A DNA stretch of 64,000 nucleotides from Plantago ovata (lineage: Eukaryota; Streptophyta; Magnoliopsida; Lamiales; Plantaginaceae): the NCBI GenBank assembly GCA_028274465.1, contig CM051456.1:125752880-125816879 (forward strand). Reading direction: 5' to 3'. Within the stretch, counting starts at the first letter, position 1. The number at the start of each line of letters is the position of its first letter. A program made the translations under genes and the position numbers. Shown here piece by piece: positions 1 to 11,928 of this stretch. A model generated the notes under the pieces. The model was not told the DNA's origin. It was given only the letters and a program-made list of their open reading frames with translations, and did no database searches.

Positions 1-998
1 AGAAGGTCAAACTAAACTAAAAAAAATCAACAAAACAAACATAAATTTTTTTTTTTAAAAAAAAGATGAGTATTCACTATTTAACACGTAATTTAAGAAA
101 GAATATTAAAAATATAAAGTAAATAAAAAAAACTAGTGAGGTAGGTTATTTTTTAATAGGAAAATAGTTGTTAAAGTGGTCTGTTATATTTGAAGCTATA
201 TTGACTCCAAAAGTTACCGGTGGATGAGTGCTTATTCTTGTGTTACAGTTAGTTTCTATAAAATGACTTAAATACTCTTAATTTGTCCCTCCTACCCATA
301 GTACTTTATGAAAATTTGTAATCAAAGTCCCTCATCCCGACCAATGGGTGACACGTGGAGTACTCGATAGAAATTAGAAACTATTATGGTAGCTAAGATG
401 AAGTAAGCTACGAGAACCTGCTAGCAAAGATAGAAACTACCTAGCCAGGGAAACGCTGCATCATTGTATCAAACCGTAACGTTATCCTGGGTGTAACTGG
501 CCAGCTTCATTGACAAACATCTGTTAGTTACACACTCCCATGGCATGACACGGAGTGCTTGAATACAACATTAAGCAAACCAAGTTTTTTTACTAGGAGA
601 CACTCCACGTTTGAGAACCAAGTTTTCACTTTTGCTAAACCGGATAAAATACCTAGGCATTCCTTGGACAGTCACCAACCACAGCTTAAATTAAAGCCAC
701 CATTAAGCCCTCCATCATCTACTCCACACCATTCATGATAAATTCATGTAACAAAGAAAAATGCAACTTTAAAATGGAAAAAGTTCCACAGCTTATAATT
801 CAGCGACTAGCATTGAAGTTCAGAGTTCCACACAATACTCATCCAGTAACATAACATGAAAGGTCGAAATGGCATGTGGAACTCATAAAAGTCCAACAAG
901 CCTTATTAAGAACCCTGTAATAGGTGGTGAATGACAATACAAGTCTTCTCACAGATAGCTAGATGATGGATATTTTGGCAATGGGACGAACAAGGTCT
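1..998. other. Intergenic, downstream of CSD1
   Basis: AT-rich sequence with no convincing coding potential. The part nearest 998 must include the CSD1 3' UTR and polyadenylation region. I see no recognisable repeat. Confidence 0.5.
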
Positions 999-2844
999 TC
1001 AGCCCTGAAGTCCAATGATACCTGCAAAATAATTGTAATGTATAGATAAATATGTAAACTATTTGGTAGTTGCCTCGGTAACATTGTGTTAATCATATGG
1101 GAAACAACGGCCTTGTTTAAATCATGACTCAGGCCAGGTTTCACAGATTAATACAACTTCAACTACGTAAAGGAAATATTTGTTGTCCTCACCGCAAGCA
1201 ACTCTTCCACCAGCATTTCCAGTAGATTTGCTGAGCTCATGGCCACCTGAAGTGAACAGCATAGCTCAGAAAGACAGAAACTAAAGATCATACATAACCA
1301 ATCTAAAACATCAAGTTATTTCCAAATACTTTGATTACTTCCAAGGATGTGCTCTGGAAACTAATAGAGGTTTTTTGTTTTCTTTTTTTTAAATCGGCCA
1401 GACCTATCTCCTCGACACGTGACTAATTAAAACTACTTTGACTGAATACTAACCAGAAGTGAGAAAATAAAATTTGACTGTTAAAATCAAAATTGAAGTA
1501 ATTGAAATTACAGGTGAGTTTTAAGACCAACATTTGAGGGCCCGGTCAGTCCCCTGATGCATTTTTCCCCGTGTACAAGCCTGGTTTTGAGACTATACTG
1601 AATTCAAGGGAAAAAAAGGAGTAAAAAAAAAACTCTCTTCCAGGAACCAGTCCAGTTCCAGCCTGAAGGCTGAAAAGTGAAACCCACCCCTAATTTTTAT
1701 GTCATTCCTCTAAAAATTTGAGTGGAAATGAAGGAAAATAAAATAAAATAGTATTGCATGATATAGCAATTACATACCTCTTCCCAAATCATCAGGATCA
1801 GCATGGACAACAACAGCCCTTCCAATGATGGAATGTGGTCCACAGAGAGGAATCTGCATAGAAATATCAAATATTCAGAGGTTAATCTAGAAATTCATTT
1901 CAGGTTAATGGGATATTTTAGAGAGGAAAATGTACCATCTTGTCAACAATGGTGAAATTTGCTTTTCCTGAAATAAGATACAAAGAAGAATGTAAGATAT
2001 AATATTGAAGTCCGCTTCAGATAATAATAACCATAACACTGCATTGATTTTGTTTAACATATAAATAGCAGACTCATTGCATGATACACAAGTCAAGGCA
2101 AATGGACATCAGAAATCTTGGAAGCAAAATAAAGAATTTCGAGCTCTATCTGGTAAGCAATTCTTTTCAAGTACAACAATACCAAAACAAGCTGAAACAC
2201 GTTTTCATTCAAAGTCTGCATAATAGCAACATTGGCTCATGAGTGAGCACCAAAGGACAGGAAATAATGGAAACAAAATGCACTTACCATCATCACCCAC
2301 TGTGACATTACCAAGGTCACCAGCATGGCGAACCTCATCATCAGGAGAACCATGTTCTTTTCCAGCCGGATTGAAATGTGGTCCTAAAGATTGAAAGAGA
2401 ATGTCAAACGAAAGTACTCCAGCAATAAGTTAGATAACTAACGCATTAAGTTCCGTTTCAAAAAAAAAAAAAAAAAAAAAAAAACTACGCATTAAGTTAA
2501 ATAAAACCAGTCCAAAGCATTCAATAACTAACACATATTTGTAGTAGAGCTGAGAAACAACAAAAGAAAGACTACCTGTTGACATACACCCGTTGGTGGT
2601 GTCACCAAGAGCATGCACGTGAAAGCCATGGAGTCCAGGCTTAAGGCCAGAAAGGTTTCCAGTTACAGTAGTGGGAGCTGAAGCGTAAATTAACAAGAAT
2701 ATGAGTGTCATTCCAAAATCACAGTACATACTAACACAGCTTGTGGTTTGATAAAGTTAGAAATATACCATCTCCTTCTTGGGAAAAGAGGATGGTACCG
2801 CTAACACCCTCACTGCTGTTGAGCACTGCGACAGCCTTCACCAT
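999..2844 (-). CDS. CSD1: Cytosolic Cu/Zn superoxide dismutase (7 coding exons)
   Basis: Converts superoxide to hydrogen peroxide and oxygen in the cytosol. Reading GT..AG junctions on the minus strand gives coding exons 2769-2844, 2576-2677, 2288-2383, 1936-1967, 1778-1853, 1193-1246 and 999-1021. They total 459 nt, or 152 residues plus stop, the usual cytosolic length. The protein starts [14 protein letters not shown], with no transit peptide, and ends ACGIIGLQG. Metal ligands are visible: GFHVHALGD (two Cu His), GPHFNP (bridging His), KEHGSP and [11 protein letters not shown] (Zn His and Asp) and VVVHADPDD (last Cu His). The disulphide Cys residues lie in NGCMSTG and RVACG. All junction phases agree. 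Exon 4 ends AAG-ATG, giving Lys-Met where many homologues have Lys-Gln. Transcription starts near 3745 and a large intron splits the 5' UTR. Confidence 0.95.
2441..2498. repeat. Tiny poly(A) insertion with 12-bp target duplication in a CSD1 intron
   Basis: Inside the intron between coding exons 2 and 3, the 12-bp sequence ACGCATTAAGTT occurs at 2441-2452 and again at 2487-2498. Between the copies are only CCGTTTC, about 25 A and CT. A poly(A) run with flanking direct repeats is the mark of target-primed reverse transcription, so this looks like a LINE or SINE insertion truncated to almost nothing. Confidence 0.55.
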
Positions 2845-2852
2845 GGTTATAT

Positions 2853-3688
2853 TATGTTCTACAAAACATACAAGCAGCCACTCAATCAGAAAAGCAACAT
2901 AAAAAGGCCAAGAAGTGGTGAATTACTTCATGTGAGCTAGTGTTAAGCATGACAATCATAGTACTGGGTCATATATTACACAGTCAACTAACAGCAATAC
3001 TTATCCTACTACTTTTACCAACCAAATTCCAAGGTCCAGTATCTAGCAATCGAATCAAACAAGACAAATTAACTCCAATCTAGTACTAGAAAACAGTAAT
3101 AACTCATATATAATGTAAATGTGTTCGTGTTCATTCATTAAGACCTCCAACATGTTTGCGAACAATTTCGAGAACATTTCACGACAGCTTGGTTCCTTTA
3201 CACAGTAATGAGCAACGGACAAGCTCAGGCTAAAATAAACTTACAACAGTTAAGCAAGTAAAATTACAGCACATATATCTCCCTAATCAACAATACTCCA
3301 TCAAAATAACCTATAACCAGAAACAAAGCACAACCTAGGTTCTACGCAATCGAATCTCATACTATATGATTTCATCCGAAAATGAGAAACTACAAACCAA
3401 ATAAGGCCAGCATCGTCAAAATCAATCAATCAATTGCAAAATCAGCTAATCGAAAAATAATCATAAGGACTACATCAATCTTCAGCAACGCAAAAATCAT
3501 GAATCATAGAATAGCACACATAACAGATCGAAAAACAGCTCCAGGTGAATCACAGGTCAAAATTGAAAAATCCGAGAAATGGATCCGGTTACAGAACGTA
3601 CAACGATCGAGAGAAAAACTACAAAAGAGTACCAAATCGATTATTGATCGAACGAATTCAGATAATTGTTTACCTCAGAGCACCCCTG
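2853..3688 (-). promoter_or_regulatory. Split miR398-like target site across the CSD1 5'-UTR intron
   Basis: On the minus strand the 5'-UTR exon ends CAGGGGTGCTCTGAG at 3674 and is followed by GTAAAC. The intron runs 2859-3673 and ends TTTGTAG. The next exon begins AACATA at 2858, 14 bases before the start codon. Joined, the 15+6 bases form a 21-nt site closely matching the complement of miR398 b/c as I recall it: one mismatch (site position 9) and about three G:U pairs. miR398 is known to repress plant CSD1 when copper is scarce. The expected cut lies about four bases upstream of the junction. Confidence 0.75.
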
Positions 3689-3749
3689 AAGAGAAGAGTA
3701 TAAAGAGTAGAGAGGGAAACAACGAAGGTTCTAGTGAAATGCAGTGAAT

Positions 3750-4933
3750 GTTGTTGGTAGGGGGACCTGGGGGTTATTTATTTGTTTATTTTTCCGTTTC
3801 AAAAAATATTATTTATTTATTTTTGGAATTATTTTATTTCATTTCCTTTTATTGACGTCATTGCTGAGTGTGGTGTTGATTCCTCACGGACCCCACTTAA
3901 CTAACCCACGCTTCCCACGCCTTATGACTCAGGGTTTGGGCCGGACTTATATCATCATTGGGCTTATACACCAATTGGGGCCGCTCAAAATGACATGTAA
4001 AATAAAATGCAACCCACAGGTCCAAGTGTTCATTGGTTTTGTATATTACGTACAACGAGCGGTCTAAGGGAAAGATGCCGCACACTCTTAAACCGACCCG
4101 AACGATCCAAAAGATTCAACCCTATTCTAAACATATAGCAGAAGCTCAACTTTATTGAATCGTATCCATATAAAATCCATCAGATACATACTCATTAAAT
4201 TATTAAACCCAATACGAACATAAAATTTAAAAATTGAAATTTTCATGACATTCTCGAGAAGACACGAATGCAAAAATAGAATTAGAAACATGAATGGTAT
4301 TCTAAATAAGAAAAGAGTGTTAATATTGAATTAAATATTGTCAAAGTTTTAGGGAGAGTCCCTTTGCTGATAAATCTGACAAGAAAGATAGTTACTCTTT
4401 AAAAATAAAAATGCTCCTCCCTTTTCTCATATATATGGAGTGAACTCATTTAGAGGCTCATGAGATGACCAGTTCATTCAACTTGCATTGAAATTCTATA
4501 TTCCTAGCCTATAAATCTTTGATTTACAGATCTGGTGTGCTTCCATTTGCAACTCACTGCAACACCAATTCAACACCTTTGACACTGGATACACACCTTT
4601 ACCAAAAAGCAAACACAAAGTAATGTAAAGAAAGAGTGATTCATAATTACTCAATCAACAAACACATTTTCAAAAGAAAAGGCATCAAACCTTATGGTTC
4701 TATGGAAATTATAATAGTAACAAGAACTAATGAATCCCACTAGCAAACAAACCTTGACCTAACACCCTCACATGATGGCCTCAACCACTAGAAGAGAGCC
4801 AAGCCAATCTTCCACTACTATAATTTCCTCATCACTCTCCAATAACAACAATCACTTTACCCCCCATATTGATCCATCCCTCACACACATCAAAAGTTCA
4901 CTCTCATTTCCCAAACACACTCATCAAAAAAAC
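3750..4933. other. Divergent spacer between CSD1 and the AGP gene
   Basis: Holds the CSD1 promoter on its left and the AGP-gene promoter and leader on its right. A TATATAT run lies at about 4428 and several short ATGs precede the AGP start chosen. No repeat or RNA gene was recognised. Confidence 0.45.
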
Positions 4934-5320
4934 ATGTCTCAGCTCAACTTTCTTGCATCAACAATGTTGATCTTCACCATACTACTCATGGCATCACTTA
5001 CAAACTCACTCTCATCAGATGAGTTAACAATCTCAGCTGCACCAGCATTGCTTCCAGACCCTCCTCTATCTCCGTACTCCGACGAAATTTCACCGGATAT
5101 CGCTCCCTTGTTGCCTTCTCCAGGCCGTTCCTCCGGTGGTGATTCCTCCCTGCCAACTATTCCATCCACCCGGACTCCGAATCCTGATTCGATAAGCTCC
5201 ATTGGCCCCGAAACCGCCTACCCTCCGTCCGGTTTGTTGCAAGATTCTTCAGCAGTCATGTTCCAAGTCTTGTCAGGGTACTTGGTTCTTTTGTTAGGAC
5301 TTGTGATTTTCATTATGTGA
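4934..5320 (+). CDS. Small classical arabinogalactan protein, AGP25/26/27-like
   Basis: A cell-surface proteoglycan core of about 128 residues. The start chosen is MSQLNFLAS at 4934; the frame stays open upstream to a Met at 4772, but the 54 extra Ser/Thr/Asn-rich residues would push the signal peptide inward. From 4934 the protein has a signal peptide (TMLIFTILLMASLTNS), a Pro/Ser-rich core with the ISAAPALLPDPP block and DISPDIAPLLPSP-type motifs, then a small-residue site (DSSA) and a hydrophobic tail (LSGYLVLLLGLVIFIM). The tail is a typical GPI-attachment signal. Interspersed Ala-Pro and Ser-Pro pairs suit hydroxyproline O-glycosylation. The family is known in cell walls and pollen; no function here can be read from the sequence. 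No intron is seen. Confidence 0.8.
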   Translation: MSQLNFLASTMLIFTILLMASLTNSLSSDELTISAAPALLPDPPLSPYSDEISPDIAPLLPSPGRSSGGDSSLPTIPSTRTPNPDSISSIGPETAYPPSGLLQDSSAVMFQVLSGYLVLLLGLVIFIM

Positions 5321-6551
5321 GTCTCAAATCTCAATCTTCTTTCATACTCCTAGATCAAATGTTTACTTCAATTTTCAGCTTGGTGTACCTTTTTCCTTGT
5401 TAATTAATTATCTATATTGTGAATATCATGATGATGTAAAACTTCATTCTTATCAATACTATGAAATAAATTGAGCTCCTATGTGTATCCGGGTATTGGA
5501 TTCGGCTATTTCGATAATGAAAAACAATCACTTCACTTCTTGGCCTAAGTTTCATGTCATGGAACTGAAACATTACAGTGTAACTGTTGTAAGAAGCAAG
5601 TAAAAGCAAAAGTTTCAGTGAAAGTCGATTGTTTATTAGAAAGTTAAAGGCAAAAGGCTGAAAGGAGCTGTATTATTTGTCCTTAATTAACTTTAGAGTG
5701 GAGTATCATTGTCGTGACTTTGGTAATCGTAGCTGGAGCCTATTGTTTATACCAAATGGCACATGAAAAGAGTAATCCTTTACTAGTTTATCCATTTTTC
5801 TGTCAATCTGCACATGATTATTCAACTAGATGATTATTGAGGCTATAATTTAGTAGTATCTGTTAAACAATGGCAAAACTTTTAGTTCATCTGAGAAATA
5901 CTGTACTGTACTGGTGAGGATCATAGTAGCCGATTAGTAACAAAAGGTGGTACTATAGTACTAGGAACAATCGAATCATAAGAGAAACTGCAACAGCAAG
6001 CATGATGTAGAGGCCGCTATACACTTATACTGGTAAGGAAAATGCAGGTACTAAATCCCAAGACCAAGGCCAAATATGGTGTGTACTGTGTAGTACACCA
6101 AGCTTGTTAGCTCCGACTAAAGTACTTCTATCGATTACTAGTTACTGAATTGTAACATGAGTTTCGAAAGTCCTGAAATGTTTTTCAGTACTTGTTTCAC
6201 CCACGCTATCTGAAAAACCGATTAGTTCGGTATTCAAATCCAGTTTTGTAGCGCCAGAGGCAGAAGCAAGACGTGTTGGAGACGAAACAAAACGCATACT
6301 ACGTACCATAAGATAAACAAAGTCTGTATTTTAGGTATAAGCTCATAAGGAAACATTAAACAAGACTAGTATCTCACCCCATGGATATTATAGCAGCAAG
6401 CTAAAGGTCCACATAGTAACAAAGCATCAAATCAAAGATTCTACAGCATCATATGCATGCAGATGAGGAATAAAAAGAAAAACCAACAGCAGGCTACTAA
6501 CTTCTAATATATGCCTGGGTTTGAACTTCTCCGCAGGCTATTGTTTATTAC
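5321..6551. other. Convergent spacer between the AGP and ACP genes
   Basis: Contains the 3' UTRs of both flanking genes. Otherwise AT-rich, with no open frame or repeat that I can support. Confidence 0.45.
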
Positions 6552-8721
6552 TCATTTCTTTTCAAGGAGCTGTTCGATGAGATCAGCAGCGTCTTGAACG
6601 GTGGTGATACTTTGAGCATTTTCTTCCTCAACAGATATTCCAAACTCCTCCTCAAGACCCATGACAATCTCAACCTGGGGACAGGACCAGTACTGGATCA
6701 GTTGGGTCACCACTTGTGACAAAACAAGAAAACACCCCGAAAAAAAAAAAAAACATTTTTAAGTACATTGTGAAACTTTGAAAGCATGTGATGACTGGAC
6801 ATCAATTTTATTAACAACTGGATTAATAGAGTAACAATGACTTGAGAATTATACCACTAGCATGACGATGTGATAAATACAAGTTGTTGAGTACACAAGT
6901 ATTATGTACACAATTTAGATCGTTTAGAAATTGATAAAAGATATGCATTTGACACTAGTGAAGTCTAGCGAGAATCTGACAGTGTGAGTAGACTGTTTTA
7001 AAATGAATGTTTGGCACAACAAATTCCTAGAATGCCTGATGTCTAAGTGGGATGTTTTTTCCATACGAAAGGCTAAGTGCTATTATTAACACGAAACAAT
7101 TATACACAAGTATCAAGCTTCGAATTTCAATCAGGTGAAATGCAAATCAGATACTAAAACAAAAAAGGCAAATAATTCAGCAAAAGCATTGTACACTCGA
7201 GAAACACGAGCACGCAAAGAAGGCAAAACTGTCAAAGAAACAAAAACATACCGTATCGAGAGAATCAGCACCGAGGGCTGCAAACTTCGAATCTCCACAG
7301 ACTTCACGTTCAGTAGGAAGAGCCAGTTGTTTCCTCACAATTTCACACACTTTAGTCACTGTCTCTGGTTTGGCAGCCTACACAATAGAATCACCGATAA
7401 CAGTTAGTAATAATGCATTGTCGTTGTTATGTGTTAATTTACTCCTAGAAGGTGGTGACAAATAATCTTAGAATAATCTCCACTGCACCATATAGATCCA
7501 TAAAAAACAAATCTTGGCATAGGGATCATATCACTTTCCATGTTTTATGAAAAACAAAACTATCCTTGAATTATTAACTGAATACATTTTAATAGCATGA
7601 AACGGGGGATGGGTAAACGAAGCTTACTGCGCAGGCAACTTGGAAACGGAGAGCCGGGTACCTAAGACTAGGGAATCCCTTTCCATTGACTGGAAGAGAA
7701 ACCTTCCTCAGGCTTGACACCTGCGTACATATTAATCACTCAGTTAACCATGACACCAGAGTATTAAAGAGGAAATGCTCCAATAAACTTGTCCAATGCA
7801 TAAAAAGCTGTAGTGATTACCAAGCATGATTATTCCGAATAATACACCAAATGTTAACCGTGATTTTGTTCAAGAACAACTTAGAAGATTCATCGTTCTT
7901 ATACCTTTTCGACACTTTAATTTGAGATAGATTACTAGCTAGATCATCTAAAGGAGCACTACAAAGTAGTACAAACTTGTCAGTCTAGCCAAAAGTCCAA
8001 AACTATTGCAGGAATTCAATATGAATCTAACTAATGTCAGTAAGGTAATTGAAATTATGCTCATGAAAGACCAAAAGTCTCAAGAAAAGAATGTTGAATT
8101 CCAAACAGAAAATCACCTACTACTTCAAAAAAAAATTTAAAAAAAGGCCTTTTCATTTAAAAAGACAAGTAAACAGTACAAGGTCAACTTCTTGGCAATA
8201 AAATATTATTTGCTCATCAGTAGAACAAAAAGAAATCAACAGATATTCCTACTCAAATTCTCCAAAGCTCAAGTACCCAATTATAAAGGCTAGACTTTTA
8301 TCACGGAAACCTATAAGCAGAAAGATCAAATTTGTGTATTCATGCCTAGTAGTGAAGAAATCAATCCTAAAACCCATCAAAATTACTCACAATTAAACAA
8401 AGATTAGATTTTTAACCAGTATATCCATAATCAGAAAGATCAGAAGAGTGTACTCATGTCTTAAATTGTATAAATCCTAAAACCCATCAAAATTCACTGA
8501 GGTACAAAAACAATTTATCAGATCAAAGACAAGATATCAAACACCATGATCACAAAAAGGGGGGAATTAATAAGAAAAACCCACAAAGCCAATTTACAGC
8601 TAATGTAAAGAAACGGCAAAAAAACACAAAAATAGATCGCAAAGAGTGTAACCTGGTTTTGCTTGAAAGAGCAAGAAACAGAGGAGGAGAAGGAGAGGGA
8701 AGAGGCAGTGACAGAAGCCAT
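6552..8721 (-). CDS. Plastid acyl carrier protein (4 coding exons)
   Basis: Carries growing acyl chains on 4'-phosphopantetheine during plastid fatty-acid synthesis. Exons 8653-8721, 7628-7720, 7252-7377 and 6552-6674 are all phase 0 and total 411 nt (136 residues). Exons 1 and 2 encode a Ser-rich transit peptide starting [19 protein letters not shown] and ending near FQVACA. The mature part starts [20 protein letters not shown]. The phosphopantetheine site is Ser in [19 protein letters not shown], at about residue 93. The C-terminus is [12 protein letters not shown]. The motif DSL is split by an intron three residues after the Ser. The layout matches spinach-type ACP precursors, whose mature form also begins with Ala-Ala-Lys-Pro. 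A pyrimidine-rich leader precedes the start codon. Confidence 0.93.
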
Positions 8722-10006
8722 TAGAAGTGAAAGGATTTGATGTGAGTGAGAGAGATTGGTGCTGGTGAGAAGAGGGTAAAGAAGAAGAAGAAGAAGGAGG
8801 TGGCGGAGGGCACGAAGAGTGTGGTGCAACTGGATACAGGTGAGAGATTAAATAGAGAGGAAGAGAAAATACAGAAGAGGCAAGTTTGTTGTTTGTTGCG
8901 TGTGCTTTGTTGGTTTGCTCTTCTTTCTTGCTTGTATCGAACAAGGCTAATAATAATAACTCCTCAAGAGTTAGGAACGTTTGGGTGCGAAATCAATGAC
9001 CTATTTAATTTGTCCTTGTTTGAGGTGGTTGGCTTTCTTGGACTTATAGGGAAATCAATGTAGTATACCCATCCGTGTCCGTGTTCGTTTTTTTAAATTG
9101 TTTACGTTTGATTTTTATCAAGAATATAGTGTGTGTTGTTTGGTGTAGTTATAGGATCCGCTACTAATTAAGTTATGAATTACTAAAATTTATCAAAATA
9201 TAAAACATAAAAAAATTCATTATTATGGCGGAAAATGAAGACGTGAACAATTTAAAATAACTATTAGGATTTTGTAGAACTCTATCTAATGCCAGACGGA
9301 GGGAGGGTACTAGCTAGTATCTACGTATGTATTCTACCCGTATCCGGCACAAAACTTGTCAATGACATACCTTGGTTTGTTAACAGATACTCACCTTATT
9401 TCTTTGGATCGTTTATGTTTGATGTTAGAATTTTTTATTTTTTTTTATATTGATGTAATATGTGAGTGATATGTGGTTTAGTGATAAGTAAGACCTGCCA
9501 ATAAACATGTGAATTATATTAAAATTTGTTAAAAAATAAAACGTAAATAACATATTGAAACTAAAAGAAAATAGGTTAATAATTTTTAAAAGTGATAGGG
9601 AGTGAGTATTTAAATATATTGGTATCCCGTATTTGTGTTTTTTTGTAAACATGAAAAATTATATTCATAACGAAACGAAGGTTGAAAAATTACCTTCAAG
9701 AAAAGAAAAGAAAAGAAAACGAGCTTGAGGTGAATTTAAAGTACTCCTGTCAAAAGGTGTGATATATTGCGGGTAAAATTACTAATTCGTTTGATTCATC
9801 AAACAATTTCTCAGATCTATGTACTACATACCCAATTTGTGTGCCCAAAACTCAAAATTTTATGTTTCACAACTTTAATGTAAGTTTTGAACCAAACACC
9901 ACACTTAATATATAAATTTCATAAAACACATTTCAAAATCAAATATAAACGGTAAACGATAATGAAAAACGTAGCTATGATCAGGGGTCATATATGCGAT
10001 ATGATA
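8722..10006. other. ACP upstream region and AT-rich spacer
   Basis: Includes the ACP 5' UTR and promoter, with GA/CT-rich tracts at about 8690-8800. Beyond about 9060 it is AT-rich spacer with no coding signal. Confidence 0.45.
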
Positions 10007-10246
10007 TACTTCCTCCATTTCATTAATAACTTCCTCTTCGGTCAACAGACTTCATATTTGACCGCACATTACTCCTAAATTGTACGATGTAATTCTTTTT
10101 TAAAGTTATATAATTAAAGTTCATAAGTTAGTAGTATTTTAAATACTTTTTAAATTTTTTTTTATCAATATAATTTAGGTGTAATATACGAGTCAAACAT
10201 GACAGTCGTTGACCAAAGAGGAAGTTTATAATGAAATGAGGGAGTA
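10007..10246. mobile_element. Stowaway-type MITE, family A copy 1
   Basis: A 240-bp element including TA at both ends. The inverted termini read CTTCCTCCATTTCATTA at the left and the reverse of TCATTATAAACTTCCTC at the right. Subterminal blocks with TTGACC and GTCAAACATGAC mirror each other. TA duplication and CTCC-type termini mark Tc1/Mariner-derived Stowaway elements. A copy of the same length lies at 15129-15368 in the opposite orientation. Confidence 0.85.
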
Positions 10247-10377
10247 TCAGTCAAATGATAAATGGATTTAATTTTCTACATTCAAATTCCAACCTTATCA
10301 TTTGCAGGTCGTACTCATAGCCCATAATAAAATTGACGAGCATTTTAAATAGTAGTGGTCAAATTGTTATTTTTTAA

Positions 10378-10565
10378 GGCTATGTTCTCTTCGTCTAAAA
10401 AGATTTAAACTGAACTGATCTGAACTGAACTGAATTGATCTGAACTAAACAGAACTGAATTGAATTTCTTTGTAGTACAAAATACTATTAGCCAAATCGA
10501 ACTGAACTGAACTTAATGCATTTGTACTGATCTGAACTGAACTGATTTGAACTGAATTTAAAATT
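10378..10565 (+). repeat. GAACT-rich repeat, probable MITE-like copy 1
   Basis: Starts near GGCTATGTTCTCTTCGTC and continues as degenerate repeats of CTGAA/GAACT. The block TGTAGTACAAAATACTATTAG also occurs, reversed, in the related sequence at 47378-47500. Two dispersed inverted copies suggest a mobile family. Its ends are not resolved. Confidence 0.5.
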
Positions 10566-10867
10566 ATCAATTTTCAGATTAAAAGGACTAAATATAAGAT
10601 TGATGGTAAGTTGGTAACTTTTTAAGGCATAATAAAATGTACTCATACTCGTGATAAATACGCAACACAAACTATTATAGGATATTTGTTACGGTTGCTT
10701 ATATTATGAAATACATAAATGTTATTAAGTTTGGTTAACGTCTAAATTGTTAATATGAGGTAATGTACTTTTTGTTCATGATAAAAATACCTATAATGAT
10801 TTTTAAAAACACATGTTCTCGTATTCATATTCGTGAGTTTATTTTTATATTTCACGTAAATTGTATA

Positions 10868-11017
10868 AAGCCTGGGGGAAGTGCATCCACCACCAAAATT
10901 TTGGAAAAACAAAAATTATAGGTAATATTTACGATTTTAAAATCTTTTATAAGTAATGTCTACGATTGTTCAAATTTTAGCCCATCTAAACTTATGAAAA
11001 AAAATTATATATATATT
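10868..11017 (+). repeat. Dispersed repeat, copy 1 of 2
   Basis: Contains TTTTGGAAAAACAAA, a TTATAGGTAATATTTACGAT block, a TGTCTACGAT block and a run ending GAAAAAAAATTATATATAT. The same order occurs at 13027-13175. The family was not identified; it may be the degenerate end of a transposon. Confidence 0.55.
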
Positions 11018-11141
11018 AAAGTATTAATATAATAAGCCTGTTGATTCAATCAATTGATTGACCTACCAATCAATTTTAATCCGTTGATCTTGCTTATCCA
11101 ATTTTAATCTGGTGCGTACATGTGTCATTAGTTAATTACAA

Positions 11142-11325
11142 GATGTAGGGTTCGAATCCTGTTGGCGTGATTTTTCTCCATTATTTTTATTATTATTTTT
11201 ATTGAAGGTGTTTGGTTCGAATCTTGTTGGCGTGATTTTTCTATATTATTTGTATCATTATTTTAGTTGAAGGTGTTGGGTTCGAATCTTATTGACGTAA
11301 TTTTTTTCTTTTTATTTATTCTCTT
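11142..11325 (+). repeat. 65-bp tandem repeat with tRNA B-box-like core, about 2.8 copies
   Basis: The core GGTTCGAATC-TTGTTGGCGTGA occurs with TTCGA at 11151, 11216 and 11281, exactly 65 bp apart. The units are joined by TATT-rich linkers. GGTTCGAATCC matches the RNA polymerase III B box, suggesting that the unit came from a tRNA-derived SINE head that was later tandemly amplified. Confidence 0.7.
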
Positions 11326-11420
11326 CTTAAATTTTTATTTTTTAACATAAAGTTGTATGACGTATTATACTTAACTTTAAAATATAACCATGATATGTTC
11401 TTATAAGAAAAAGAGATACT

Positions 11421-11570
11421 TCCTCCGTCCAATAATAAATGTAACACTTGATTTTGTTGACTTTTTCGATGATCATTTTGACCATAAATTATTCTTAAAT
11501 CATACGATAAAAATAACTAAAAACATCATATTATGAAACTAGAATGTTTATATGAAGCACTTGACAATAT
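11421..11570 (+). repeat. Probable truncated Stowaway-like fragment
   Basis: Starts TACTTCCTCCGTCCAATAAT, a typical Stowaway terminus, followed by a TTGACC-type block. I did not find a matching right end, so it is taken as a fragment. Confidence 0.35.
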
Positions 11571-11889
11571 ATTCAACTGATGAAAAATACCAATTAACAT
11601 GCGAAAAAGATGAATTGCAGATTTTGAAGTTGAATGTTTCCAAAGTTTAGAGATGTATCCGATGGTTCTTAACTCTTCGGAAGAATACTTTTTGTATTTT
11701 TAATATAGTTCAATTCAAAACTATTAATTGCATAACTACAAAAACTATATACATTTATAGCACACCATTTATATTAAGTTTAATTACTCAATTAGTTATT
11801 TTTTTATTACGTTTGAAGTCATTATGTGAAAATTATATATTCACTCCATTTATTTCAATATATTATTTAATAAAACAAAGATTACGCTT

Positions 11890-11919
11890 CACACGCATAG
11901 CGTGTGACGCGGTTCCTAG
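11890..11919 (+). mobile_element. Helitron 3' terminus 1
   Basis: A perfect 7-bp hairpin (CACACGC, loop ATA, GCGTGTG) at 11890-11906 is followed 9 nt later by CTAG and then T. A hairpin, a short spacer and CTRR before T is the Helitron 3' end signature. The matching 5' end was not found. Confidence 0.6.
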
Positions 11920-11928
11920 TATTTACTA

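Noticed and set aside
3382-3747. Plus-strand frame of 121 residues over the CSD1 5'-UTR intron
   Set aside because: It is antisense to the CSD1 leader and intron, has biased Lys/Ser/Ile composition and no motif.
8518-8944. Ser/Leu-rich minus frames at the ACP start
   Set aside because: They are other frames over the ACP leader, exon 1 and intron 1; the true frame starts at 8721.
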